Shown here piece by piece: positions 22,052-32,450 of a stretch of 64,000 nt of DNA. A program made the translations under genes and the position numbers. This stretch comes from Hyalella azteca. Taxonomy: Eukaryota > Arthropoda > Malacostraca > Amphipoda > Hyalellidae. The stretch spans positions 248,001-312,000 of the forward strand of contig NW_025946679.1 in assembly GCF_000764305.2 (NCBI RefSeq), read 5' to 3'. Numbering within the stretch: the first letter of the stretch is position 1; the number at the start of each line of letters is the position of its first letter. The notes below the pieces were generated by a model. That model had not been told where the DNA came from, searched no databases, and saw only the letters and a list, made by a program, of their open reading frames with translations.

Positions 22052-22875
22052 GGTTTAGTTTAGATTAGGTCGTGTTGGTTTTGTCTAGATTAGGTCGTGT
22101 TGGTTTTGTCTAGATTAGATCGTGTTGGTTTTGTTTTGTTAAGATTAATTAAGTCGTGTTGGTTGTGTCTAGATTAGGTCGTATTGGTTCTGTTAAGATT
22201 TAGTCGTGTTGGTTTTGTCTAGATTAGGTCATGTTGGTTTCGTTTTGTTAAGATTAAGTCGTGTTGGTTTTGTCTAGATTAGGTCGTGTTGGTTTTGTTA
22301 AGATTTAGTCGTGTTGCTTTTGTCTAGATTGGGTCGTTGTGCTTTGTTAAGATTTAGACGTGTTGGTTTTGTCTAGATTAGGTCCTGTTGGTTTTGTTAA
22401 GATTTAGTCGCATTGATTTTGTCTAGATTAAGTCGTGTTGGTTTTGTTAAGATTAAGTCGTGTTGGCTTTGTTAAGATTAAGTCGTGTTGGTTTTGTTAA
22501 GATTAAGTCGTGTTGGTTTTGTTAAGATTAAGTCGTGTTGGTTTTGTCTAGATTAGGTCGTGTTGGTTTTGTTGAGGTTAAGTCGTGCTGGTTTTGTCTA
22601 GATTAGGTCGTGTTGGTTTGTTAAGATTTAGTCGTTTTGGTTTTGTTAAGATTTAGTCGTGTGGTTTTTGTCTAGATTAGGTCATATTGGTTTTGTTGAG
22701 ATTAAGTCGTGTTAGTTTTGTTTAGAATAAGTCGCATTGGATTTTGTTTAGATTAAATCGTGTTGTTTTTTGCTTGGATTAAATTGTGTTGGTTTTTGTT
22801 TAGATTAAATCGTGATGGTTTTGTTCAGATTAAGTCGTGTTGGTTTTGGTTTAGATAAGGTCGTGTTGTATATTT
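22052..22875. repeat. Large 24-25-bp minisatellite, over 30 copies
   Basis: The unit alternates between two main types, GATTAGGTCGTGTTGGTTTT plus GTCTA, and GATTAAGTCGTGTTGGTTTT plus GTTAA. The plus strand is strongly G/T-biased and poor in C, a clear strand asymmetry over 0.8 kb. Units degenerate toward the right end (GTTTAGATTAAATCGTG). A lone remnant GGTTAAGTCGTATTGGCTTT sits at about 23133. Confidence 0.95.
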
Positions 22876-24976
22876 TCAGGGCGCCGGGAAGATAAAGTTT
22901 TTTGCTGCTGTTCTATTTGCTTGTCCGAGACCATCACTACACAACGCAGCAAGGGAAAAATAGCTTGGATCATTCTCTGCACTGATAAAAAATTCTCCAA
23001 GAGGAACATTTACATTTCAAATTACATCACTAGTATGAGACAGAATATCACTTTTTAGAAAACAAGAAAATAAGATTATAAGTGAAAGAAAAGATCAGAT
23101 TTTCTTTCGATTTAAGCGCATGGTTACGAATGGTTAAGTCGTATTGGCTTTGTTAAGATGAATGAGATTTGGGTTAAACTCTGCGAAAAACTCGGGGTGC
23201 AATGCCATTTGATTCTCGTATCTAATTTCAAGTTCTCTTTCATGCCCATTGCCGAGCTTGACAGCGTCAATTTCACCGGTCAACACCCGTCCGCACATGT
23301 ACTGGGGCACTTGCCATTGGCCGGCTGATTTAGATCAACAAGATTGGAGTACAGAGTTGCGGTTTCAGAATCTGCAACTAACTGTGAGAATTGTATTCGG
23401 TTGTTAAGAACAGTATAATTGGAGCAGTGAGTTGTTGGTTCGAGACACGCAATTAGCTGTGAAAATTAGGTGATGATTAGATTCGGCGACAGAATTATTC
23501 AACGCTGATACCATAATACAATATACTAAATAGTCCCACTCATGTAAATGTGGGCTACTCATGCGGAGGTGAGCTATTCATATGGACGGGCCTATACAAT
23601 TAGCGATGATGTGAGTATATAGATGTGAGTTAGCCATAGATCCGATATCCGGCTAATCCGTCCGTATACGCTGCCTTGACGTTTCGTGTACGGAAGATCG
23701 TCTTCGTCTGAACAGCTCGAGCACGAACCTTAGCTTGAATTTGGGCAGATATGTGCAGTTCAAGATGCCCAAGATGCGGGCAACAGGGCCGTTACGCCTT
23801 GAAATGGCAGCCAGGATTGGCTATCTCAATGTAATTGCCATACAATTGGGGAAACTGAATCTTTGCTCTCGTCAATGTTGACGTGGCAACAACAACTACT
23901 AATGACTACTTTGCTTCGTCGTATGACGTCGTATGCGTGATGGTAGATGTGAGTCTTTCAATTGCATTAAAATTCCATTGCATTAAAATTCAATTCCTTC
24001 ATAACTGGAAAAAAGATCTTAACTATTATTGTAAAGGAGAAATAAACGATTACGCGAGCGGTGCTTGATACTTTCCAATACAAAGATTTAAGTACTTAAC
24101 GTCCGTTTCGGATTAATTGCTTAGATGCATCATCTATAATCTAAACGCATCTCCAGCCAGTGAAATGACTAAAGCTGAGAGTCTGAATGGATCATACGAC
24201 CGTTGAGCTCGAGTACACAGATGACATCAATAACGAAGTATAAGCTTCTTGGCGTGGAGACATTCTATCATACATAGAATGATCCCTAGACCAGATCCAG
24301 TCATCATGAAGAGCAAACCCCCATATTCTCTCCTCAATATACAACAGCAATTCACAACCGCAATGTGCAGCAGCAATTTATTCCTGAGCCAGACTGGTCT
24401 ACGCTCGGATGCACACGCAACGTATCGAAACAAAAATTATATGTTTCTTTGTCGCGTATCCTGGATTACTTTTATTCTACCTAAAGTAGAATAGAATCCA
24501 AATATTATACCTAAAAGCTCGGAGAATAGAAAAAACTGTGAATATTGGCTGCGACCATGCAGCCACCAAGGACTTTTGTCAAGGATTTAAACCACAAATT
24601 AATAACAATTAAAGCAATTCGTCAGGGCAAACAAAAATTTTGATAAAGGCGTGGGAAAAAAATTCATCAAAAATGTTCAGCGCTCAATTTATTTTCAAGT
24701 ATCAGCAAGACGGAATCTAAGTTCTTAAAAATGCAATCATGTCAAACAATGTGAGAAGAAGTTGAGAATTATTGACACAATTGTACTAAGTAAACACTTA
24801 CGACCGTCTTCAATGACTTATAAAACCTAAAGAATTTACAATTAAAAATATTAAAAATTCAAGCATTTATTAAAGACTAAATTTTACGAATGATTTTTTA
24901 CGTTTCCCACTTTAATTTCATGAAATTTACTCTGGGGAAAAGTAATATTAATTGTGATTGATTGACAACACAGGCA
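22876..24976. other. No gene seen; GC-richer patches
   Basis: The patches 23170-23330 and 23640-23780 are GC-richer without a coding pattern. A 68-codon minus frame (24227-24433) contains a hydrophobic stretch, LLFMMTGSGLGIILCMIECL, that looks like a membrane segment, but no family is recognised and no splice signals were found. Confidence 0.35.
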
Positions 24977-25116
24977 GACAATCTGTTTCGTGCCGCCATC
25001 CACGGACAATCTGTTTCGTGCCGCCATCCACGGACAATCTGTTTCGTGCCGCCATCCGCGGACAATCTGTTTCGTGCCGCCATCCACGGACAATCTGTTT
25101 CGTGCCGCCATCCACG
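24977..25116. repeat. 28-bp minisatellite, 5 nearly perfect copies
   Basis: GACAATCTGTTTCGTGCCGC followed by CATCCACG starts at 24977, 25005, 25033, 25061 and 25089. Only one unit has a single-base change (CCGCGG). There are no spacers between units, so it is a tandem repeat and not a CRISPR array. It is much GC-richer than its flanks. Confidence 0.97.
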
Positions 25117-27108
25117 ACCTGGACTCGTCCAAAAATCAAAGGAAAAGTTACTTAAGTTAGATATTGGGAGTCCCTCAATTAATCAAAACGCTACAGCGGC
25201 ATTTAGCTACTCAAGCTCCCTTATGATACGGCTGCTCTCGGCGACAAGTCATTCAATTTTTCCAGCAGGTCGGAAAACATTGCGTAATTTAGGTGCAAGC
25301 GCCTAAGTTACTTCATTCCTGTACAAGTTCATTTGGTGGCGTTTTATCGCTGGACTTTGTTTTCTTCTTTTTTTGAGTAATGAAATGGGTGGGATTGAGT
25401 GATGATGAGTGATTTCGTATGAACTTGTGAGTCGTCGGATATGGAAATTCATTCCTTAAGTAGTATACTGAGATAGAAAAATGTTTTATTATCATTATCT
25501 GAGCATTATATGTGATTATTAATTTCCATAAAATTTAATCCTAACTTATGGTTGTATCTCTTTAGAAAATCCTATAAAAATACGAACCTCAAAAATCAAA
25601 CTTCTTAATGAATTATAATTTCAGGATCGCTTGGACCATATATTTTACTCCAATCGTATTACATGCCAGTTGGAAGTACTTAATCTAAAAACAGACGTAT
25701 TACGATCTCCTCATCATTCTTCTTAAGTCAGTGAGCGACTGACATTATCCGCATATACTAGATTCCAGCCATCGTTACTCGGTATTCTTGTTTATGTTTC
25801 TGCTGTAATAGTCCCAGGCCACGCTGGGGTTTTCCGTCGTTCTCGGCTTCAACTGGAAGATCCTTGTTTAGCAGTAGGTTGGAAATCTACTTCAAGACGG
25901 TCGCGCGGCATGAGGACTCGAGATAACAATATACTCTGCACAAATGAAGAGGACAGGATAGTTAAGTAGATGTACTATAATTCTATAAACATTGCAATTG
26001 AAAAGCGTTGTTTGTTGTAAAGAAATAATTAATTAATGCTCCACTAACGTAGGCGTTGTTTTCACCAGCATTTTCAAGAAAAAAAACCTCTTGGAATCAG
26101 AAACAGGGTGCCGAGTATTGTGACAAGTTTGTTGAAGATTCGTCACTTGTATTCCCGACGGAATTTGCATGTAGGAAGAGCTCACTTCGATCCGAGATCA
26201 GCGTTGATGGCTCGGCTCGCAAATTGCTCGAGAAGATTCAAACTTTATATTACGCACGTCTGATCTGGTAACCGAACTTTTTTCGGGAGCAAACTTCTTT
26301 CTTTAAAACATTTTCGATTCAGGAAATGCACAGAAAGGATGTATAATTTTTGATTTCCCCGAAAAATTTCAATTCATTTGGTTGAAAGAAAAAACATATC
26401 GATTTCTCTTAATGATTCTACGTGCCAAAGAATTTGGTAATGCAGTCTGTAGGGCGACTACACCTTATATGCGATCGTTTCTGAAGAGAACAGCGATAGG
26501 TTTCAATTTCTTATTAAAATTATTTCTTATTCATTATAAATTAATATTGCTGATCTGTCCAATTATTTACCAGATTCATAGTCAATTTCAGCCAGAGAAT
26601 GATTATTGATAAATTTAGAAAGATTTTCTCTACTAATCATACGAGTATACACGTGATTTTAAGACATTGATCAGCAGCTCATTGTTAAGACATTTTAAGA
26701 GAATAATTTCACCAAAAAAGCGTTGAATTTTTTAGCTCAACATTTCTAAATAAAATCATAGCAAAAAAGGTTAGGGTGCCTCGTTCAATTCTGCTGTGAA
26801 GCTGCACGATTATTTGTACACTTGAACGTCATATGGATTATTTCAAATGTGTATTCAATTTAATTGTATACGAAAAACTCTTAAATATGAAATTTGTCAT
26901 TCGTGAACCAGTAAAAATGCTTGATGGTGAACGTTTCTGAGAACAAATGAACCATTTTCATGCGAGAATCAAAGTAGAATTTTCCTTTTCTTCGTCACCG
27001 TTCGTCTCGAGAGAAGCCGAAAATGTTTTATTTGAGCTCGAGATACACTTGGTTCTAAGTTTTCTTTGAAAGAATTCAGAAATTTTGAATCTATGATTCT
27101 TATCTCAG
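25117..27108. other. No gene seen
   Basis: Mostly AT-rich. The segment 26050-26275 is GC-richer and open for 72 codons (from a TTG, not an ATG) but has no recognisable pattern. Confidence 0.35.
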
Positions 27109-27351
27109 GATTCCGCAGGACAAAAGCTTTTGTTCCTCAAGGACTCAGGAAGGCGTTCATGGCGTGCAAGGTGTGAATTTAACAAGGTTAAGAGCCCAGC
27201 CAATGCATGGACTTCAAATAAGAAACTGGCTAGACTTCACAAAAAGAGAAAAAACTTTCAAGCAATCTGTCTACCCAAGCCGCACAGTCTGGAAAAACTT
27301 GAAATGAACGCAGAAGTAGCGCAGGAAGTGATAGAAAAGAAGCGAAAATGA
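27109..27351 (+). CDS. Possible 3'-terminal exon, unidentified
   Basis: An acceptor-like CTTATCTCAG is followed at once by an open frame of 80 codons to TGA. The product is basic and hydrophilic, with Lys/Arg-rich runs such as KKLARLHKKRKNF and EVIEKKRK at the very end. No family is recognised and no upstream exon was found, so this may be chance. It has more codon-like composition than the flanks, which is why it is listed. Confidence 0.22.
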   Translation, partial: DSAGQKLLFLKDSGRRSWRARCEFNKVKSPANAWTSNKKLARLHKKRKNFQAICLPKPHSLEKLEMNAEVAQEVIEKKRK

Positions 27352-28178
27352 TAGACGAGATATGAATCTCAAAAACGAACCCGCTTAAAATTATGGAAGT
27401 AAACATTATTCAAATTTGCAGACTTAGCGCAGTTAGCGGTGCGGCAGAGGATCAAAAACGTTCAAACTCTGATGCCCTGTAGCAAAAATGACATTTGTTT
27501 AACGTTAAGCATAAATCATTCACTAAATTTTCATATCATTATAACAATGATATGAAAGATCACTATTTATTTGAAAAATATTAGGCCTTAACACAAAGAA
27601 TAGAAAAAGTCGATAAATAATAGTCAAATTAATTCATTCATGACTTCTTCAAAAGACATTTTTTAAGGTCGACCGCGCATGACTTTACAACAAGACTGAT
27701 TCGCGATTGACAAGTGCTACAGGATATCTGATCAAACATCCACTCACATCAATAATAGTGGGTTGTTTATAAGTAGGTTTAAAAGTGCCGATGATTGCCA
27801 AACGGTTGACCAACAATGCGCTTTCGCTAATTTAAAATAGATTCCGAGCACATGATTTGCATGCCCTGCAAATAGTGCAAAATAATAAGCTAAGTACAAT
27901 TACAATTATGTCGAATTTATAGAGCTGCCAGCGCGCCTCTATATAAGAGGGCAAGATTTGCACGAAGCATAGACGTGTCGACGATGCAATCGGTGGATAA
28001 TCGGTGTGGACTGTTTACTGAATGCAATGTGTACACAGAATAATGTATAATTGTTCATAGTATACTGTATACCAAATCTTAAAATAGTACCCGTATTTTG
28101 CCTCTCATAGCGAGCTAGTTGTTCGTTCATTAATTCACACTACTGCAATACTTTGTTTTAGATGTCAGAATTTGCTGA
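27352..28178. other. No gene seen
   Basis: AT-rich. A short perfect-looking hairpin TTTCATATCATT..AATGATATGAAA occurs at about 27530-27556. Confidence 0.4.
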
Positions 28179-29044
28179 TTTATACTCGTGCGATTAATGA
28201 CCAGAGAATTTGTTGATTTAAATGATCAAAGAGTCGGACAATTCTTCAGATGACGTTGATAGATCTAAAGGCATATACTGTATTTCAGGATGTAGTTTTA
28301 GTTTATTAACGACGTTTCGAATGCAACAAACATTCATTTTAAAGTTACGAGAAGCATTAAACATTGAATTTTTGGTGAAAATAAGTACTTAATATACGTA
28401 AATAGGATGATGCTACCGTAAAATTTTGGAACCAGAAAATCCCTCTTAAATCTATCTCAGAGTTCAGATAAATCCGGTAGTCAGGACTTTGATAGCTAGC
28501 GTCCAATCCGCAGAGACGAGTAGGCCAGTCATGGTCGGTCGATTACATTGGAGTAATTGGAGTAGTAACAATATTGTGACTTTGAACAACCATTCCTCTT
28601 AGCATCTGGGACACCCACCAGCATTGTCATCAAGCAGTGCTGAAGGAACCCACCAGCATTGTCATCAAGCAGTAGCCTGACATCAATCGACCGACGATGG
28701 CTGACCTCCTCGCCTCTGCGGTTTTGACGACTGCTATCTGTCTCCTGACTACCGGATTTATCTGAACTTTGAGAAAGATTTACTAAAGTGATTATTCTGG
28801 TTCCAAAATTTCACTGTAGCACCCTATTTACATACATTATGTACCTATTTCCGCGAAAAAGTTCAATATTTAATGCTTCTTGTAACTTGAAAATGAATGT
28901 TTGTTGCATTCGAAACGTCGCAAATAAGCTAAAACTACTTCATGAAATATGCCTTTCGATCAATGAACGTCATCTGAAGAATTGTCCGCTTCTTTCATAA
29001 TTTAAATCAACAAATTCTCTAGTCATTAATCGCACGCGTATAAA
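28179..29044. repeat. Large inverted repeat, arms about 360 bp, spacer about 140 bp
   Basis: The left arm 28179-28544 is the reverse complement of the right arm 28685-29044 along its whole length, with scattered mismatches and small indels. Examples are GACAATTCTTCAGATGACGT against ACGTCATCTGAAGAATTGTC, and TAAATCCGGTAGTCAGGA against TCCTGACTACCGGATTTA. The spacer carries a direct duplication of ACCCACCAGCATTGTCATCA at about 28610 and 28648. No transposase frame is present. It could be a foldback transposon or two copies of one element inserted head to head. Confidence 0.9.
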
Positions 29045-29455
29045 CTACTGCCATACGCGTAAGACTACTGAGGAGTATCCCAGCAGCCTCGCATTTTTGG
29101 TTAAAAAGCTCTGCCGTAGTTCGCGCATTTTACATTCCCATCACATATTAGTGCATATATTTTATCTATATATATAGCGTATCCATATACAACACTCTAG
29201 GGCATCCCTCCCGATAAACATTTTTGGCTGAATTAGGACGATCTGTGGTCAAATATCAAGTGATCATTTCTCTTTTCTGAATGTGTACAACATTACACGG
29301 GAGCGCAGCCTTTGCTAACCTTAACGATCTACGCTAACCTTCGCAAAAATTTTTCAATTAGAACTCGATCTGCATGAAATTTGAGATATGGATCGTTGAT
29401 GGTACCAAGCCAACGTCTGCCTTATAACGATTTCATTGTATTGCAAAAATATTTT
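29045..29455. other. No gene seen
   Basis: AT-rich spacer between the inverted repeat and the Penelope-like insertion. Confidence 0.4.
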
Positions 29456-29550
29456 GCATGTTATAGAAATGTTATAGAAAATATTTATTTATTGTTTATT
29501 TTATTTATGTTTATTTTTGTATTTTTGTATATTTAGGGAAGAGCCCTTCA

Positions 29551-29700
29551 TTTAAATTGGTACAAAATACAAAAATCCTTCGTCACGAACCAGACTACAA
29601 CAGACTACAAATAATGGAAGCAATTCTAATCCAACGAAAAAAGCCATACCTAAACAACCAAACGACTGGATCCGAACGCACTTTGAAACTTCATAACTAG
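29551..29700 (+). pseudogene. Penelope GIY-YIG endonuclease C-terminus fragment
   Basis: The frame reads FKLVQNTKILRHEPDYN, then RLQIMEAILIQRKKPYLNNQ, then TTGSERTLKLHN and TAG. The block with a helix, E-A-I-L-I followed by KP-LN, is the standard end of the GIY-YIG nuclease domain that closes Penelope-like polyproteins; the Glu is the conserved metal-binding residue of the fold. The reverse transcriptase and the GIY-YIG motif itself are absent, so the copy cannot move on its own. Confidence 0.75.
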
Positions 29701-29817
29701 AACAAGTGTACAACCGACTGTATAAAAACCTTACTCGTGGCCTCGTTCACTACCTACACTAGTCTTCTCTCTGCAGCCAACCCGCAAGCAACTCGTCTAC
29801 TCAGCTGCTCGACCTCG

Positions 29818-29857
29818 TTGCCTGAAGATGCTCAGTGATGAGCGAAACGCGTCGCAG
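29818..29857 (+). ncRNA. Hammerhead-like ribozyme motif in Penelope 3' region
   Basis: The core strings occur in the right order: CTGAAGA (29822-29828), a perfect 5-bp stem II GCTCA/TGAGC with GTGA loop (29830-29843), GAAA (29844-29847), a tiny stem III, and GTC (29851-29853). Flanking TTGC and GCAG can pair as stem I. Penelope-like elements are known to carry minimal type I hammerheads with very short stem III in their terminal regions, which fits the position here. One extra T (29829) between CTGAAGA and stem II departs from the consensus and may weaken or abolish activity. Confidence 0.55.
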
Positions 29858-30038
29858 GATTTACCTAACCTTCCATTTGGACAAATTTTAAGACTTATTG
29901 ACCCTGTTACTGTACCTCTTATCAGAAAGCTTGAGAGATTAAACTCAAAAGATGTTCTCAATAAAACTGGCATTATTTTTAACCAAACATGTTTTGTATT
30001 TTTCTATAACATGCTATAGAAGCATGTTATAGAAATGT

Positions 30039-31031
30039 AGAAAGTTTCGTGCATGTTTTAAACCTCGCACGGTTTAGGTATTGCAAACGCTATATCGGGT
30101 CAAAAGATTGCTTTCGTGTAAATTAGCGCAATAATTTACGAATTGAAATGACGAAAAGTGGCAGGAACTATTTTCAAATAAGCGTAAAAATATCAAGAAG
30201 ACTCAGTTCAATTTTTATTACCAATTTTGATTGCTGTGTACTTGAAGAAAAATTTTTTTTTCAAAAGACTTCCAAAATGTATGTTTCATGTTTAGAAGAA
30301 TCTATCAAAAAGTAATAAATTTTTTTGAAAAATAAAATTAGGTCGTGCAGGAGTGTCAGCATTGAACATGAGCAGCAACGAAATAAATTTAAAAAATCGG
30401 CTCTCGAAAAATCAAGCCATTCAAGGTTCAACATCAAATTTCGCCATATCTTATATGGCTGTAAAATAATTCAATATCAAAGCTCCTGACAGTTCCGACC
30501 ACCATAAATAATTGAGTAAAATTTCATCACGCATAATGAGAGATGAACCTCTGCCTTGCCATACTCGTGTCATCGACTAAACATTAATTAACGTAATTTC
30601 TACGACCAATTATCCAAATCACGCAATTGACGGCAGCTTTATATTTGTGACAACTGCCATATACCTTTCATATCTGATAGCATAAAAGGGTGCAATCTGC
30701 GTAAGTGCTTTTCTACTTAAGTGTTTTCTGATTGAATTAAAGTTTTATAGCTTAGCTTCACAAGTCATACGATGACAGCAGTCATTTCATCGTCGGCAGA
30801 AGTAGCTTTTGTTCTTTGGACGTTGCTCGACTCTGGCAGAATCTCGCTCGTCCTCCCGATGGTATGGTTCAAGTTGTAATTTGTTGGAGCACAACACTGA
30901 CCCCTACCAAGACCAGAGCCCGTTCGGAGAGGTAAAAAATAGGCTTTAGTCCTTGCATGTTCCAATTACGAAGGAAAGCCTATATATATTGACGGCCCTG
31001 AATTTTGCTCCTCGAAGCGATCGTCATTATG
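30039..31031. other. No gene seen
   Basis: AT-rich until about 30760, then GC-richer. A 66-codon minus frame (30765-30965) has no recognisable pattern. Confidence 0.4.
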
Positions 31032-31188
31032 CACTCAGAAAACTGATTGGGTCATATTGTTCGAATAGTGGCACACTTTCTGAACTGCATGATACGCCCT
31101 GTTGTCGGCCTGAACTGGGTCAGAAAGACCCACACAAGGGGCAAGTGCATCACTATTTGAACAAAGTATCACTTATTATTTGTGAGTG
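31032..31188. mobile_element. 157-bp MITE, copy B
   Basis: The left end is CACTCAGAAAACTGATTGGG followed by TCATATTGTTCGAATAGTGG. The right end, read backwards, is CACTCACAAATAATAAGTGA followed by TACTTTGTTCAAATAGTGAT. It has the same length and the same terminal pattern as copy A at 13675-13831. The core holds its own small inverted repeat, GGGTCAGAAAGACCC. Confidence 0.8.
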
Positions 31189-32060
31189 TAATGAGACTGC
31201 TATTCTCTAACGCTCTAACGGGCTGATACGGAAAAGGATTTTTAGCCAAATGTCTGAGAAATAATCTTATCAGGTCACATTATAATTATAAGATCTGATT
31301 TGAAACAGGTAATTGACTCGTTCTCAGCCTCGAACTGAAAAAACAAACATTCATCTAATTTATTCATCTAATTCAAACTTCCATCTAATTGATGCTTTCT
31401 TAAAAAGGCAATGGTACAGCCACGGGCAACTCAAGGGCAGCTCTCCAGCTTTATATCGAGGAGAAACTTCATTTAATGTGAATGAAAATGACGTGTAAGT
31501 TCATTTTAGGTATAAAATAATATAATTGTAACATGCACGTGACATCAGCGATGCCATCATTGCCCTCATAGGGTGCATTGATGGAAGGCCACCCATGCCC
31601 TTTGAACTCGATAACGAAGACATCTTTCATTTCTGATTCGCTCATAAAGTAAAAGAGCAATCATCTTTACTTGTCCAAGCGTTTTTACCCACATTATTTG
31701 AATGAGTAATTTATGCACGTATTTTAGAAAATTTTAATCAATATGTGACATTTATTAACCACCTTCTGGCTCTTGTTAAAACTGAATGTCTATTTACGTA
31801 AGAAGTACCGTTTTGCTTACAACGCACAAATGCAAGCCTCCATACTCATCGTCAGAGTCAGCTGGAGCAAACAAAACTTTAGGGACTTTCAAAAGGGCTT
31901 TCCTTTGAAAGTCACATTTATTAATACATTCATCTGAGATGTTAGTGGCCGTATAGGGCAAGCACACAATGCAGACCAGTACTTCGACAGCTAAGTTACG
32001 AGTCCGGCCGAGGAGATTTTTTGGGCTTGGCACTCGTGAGCTTCGCTCCAGCGCACTTTG
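31189..32060. other. No gene seen; one short dispersed repeat
   Basis: A roughly 38-bp block at 31487-31525 (around AAGTTCATTTTAGGTATAAA) recurs almost unchanged at about 34080-34118. The 126-codon minus frame at 31794-32174 runs into the minisatellite and starts at a non-ATG codon or inside the repeat; it is not convincing as a gene. Confidence 0.4.
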
Positions 32061-32450
32061 AGGTCCACACGTGCAAGACTGAGAAACACGTTCAAGATGG
32101 AGGTCCACACGTTCAAGACGGAGTTCCACACGTTCACGACTGAGGTACACGTTCAAGACAAGATGGAGGTCCACACGTTCAGTCGGATGTCCACACGTTC
32201 AAGTCGAAGGTCCACACGTTCAAGTCGAAGGTCCACACGTTCAAGTCGGAGGTCCACACGTTCAAGTCGGAGGTCCTAACGTTCAAGTCGGAGGTCCAAA
32301 CGTTCAAGTCGGAGGTCCACACGTTCAAGATGGTGGTCCACACGATCAAGACGGAGGCTCACACGTTCAAGTCGGAGGTCCAAACGTTCAAGTCGGAGGT
32401 CCAAACGTTCAAGTTGGTGGTTCACACTATCAAGTCAGAGGTCCACACTC
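32061..32450. repeat. 21-bp minisatellite, about 18 copies
   Basis: The unit GGAGGTCCACACGTTCAAGTC has more degenerate copies at both ends. The 21-bp period keeps frames open, for example a plus-strand frame cycling through SRRSTRS to 32279; this is a product of the repeat. Confidence 0.95.

Larger units (their letters stand above)
29473..30021 (+). mobile_element. 5'-truncated Penelope-like retroelement with 17-bp flanking repeats
   Basis: The segment carries the C-terminal end of a Penelope protein (29551-29700), then about 120 bp of 3' UTR, a hammerhead-like ribozyme motif (29818-29857), and further 3' sequence. GCATGTTATAGAAATGT stands directly before it (29456-29472) and directly after it (30022-30038), consistent with a target-site duplication. 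Truncation at the 5' side and variable-length duplications are usual for Penelope-like elements. The right edge also has a small palindrome, CTATAACATGCTATAG. Confidence 0.75.

Noticed and set aside
24227..24433. Possible receptor-like final membrane segment on the minus strand
   Set aside because: A single hydrophobic stretch with no conserved motif before it. I could not tie it to ionotropic or other receptors.
24977..25116. Five near-perfect 28-bp repeats that could suggest a CRISPR array
   Set aside because: The units abut with no unique spacers, there are no cas-like genes, and the surroundings are animal DNA.
32058..32279. Plus-strand Ser/Arg/Thr-rich frame
   Set aside because: It is the 21-bp minisatellite read in frame, and flanking sequence gives no exon signals.
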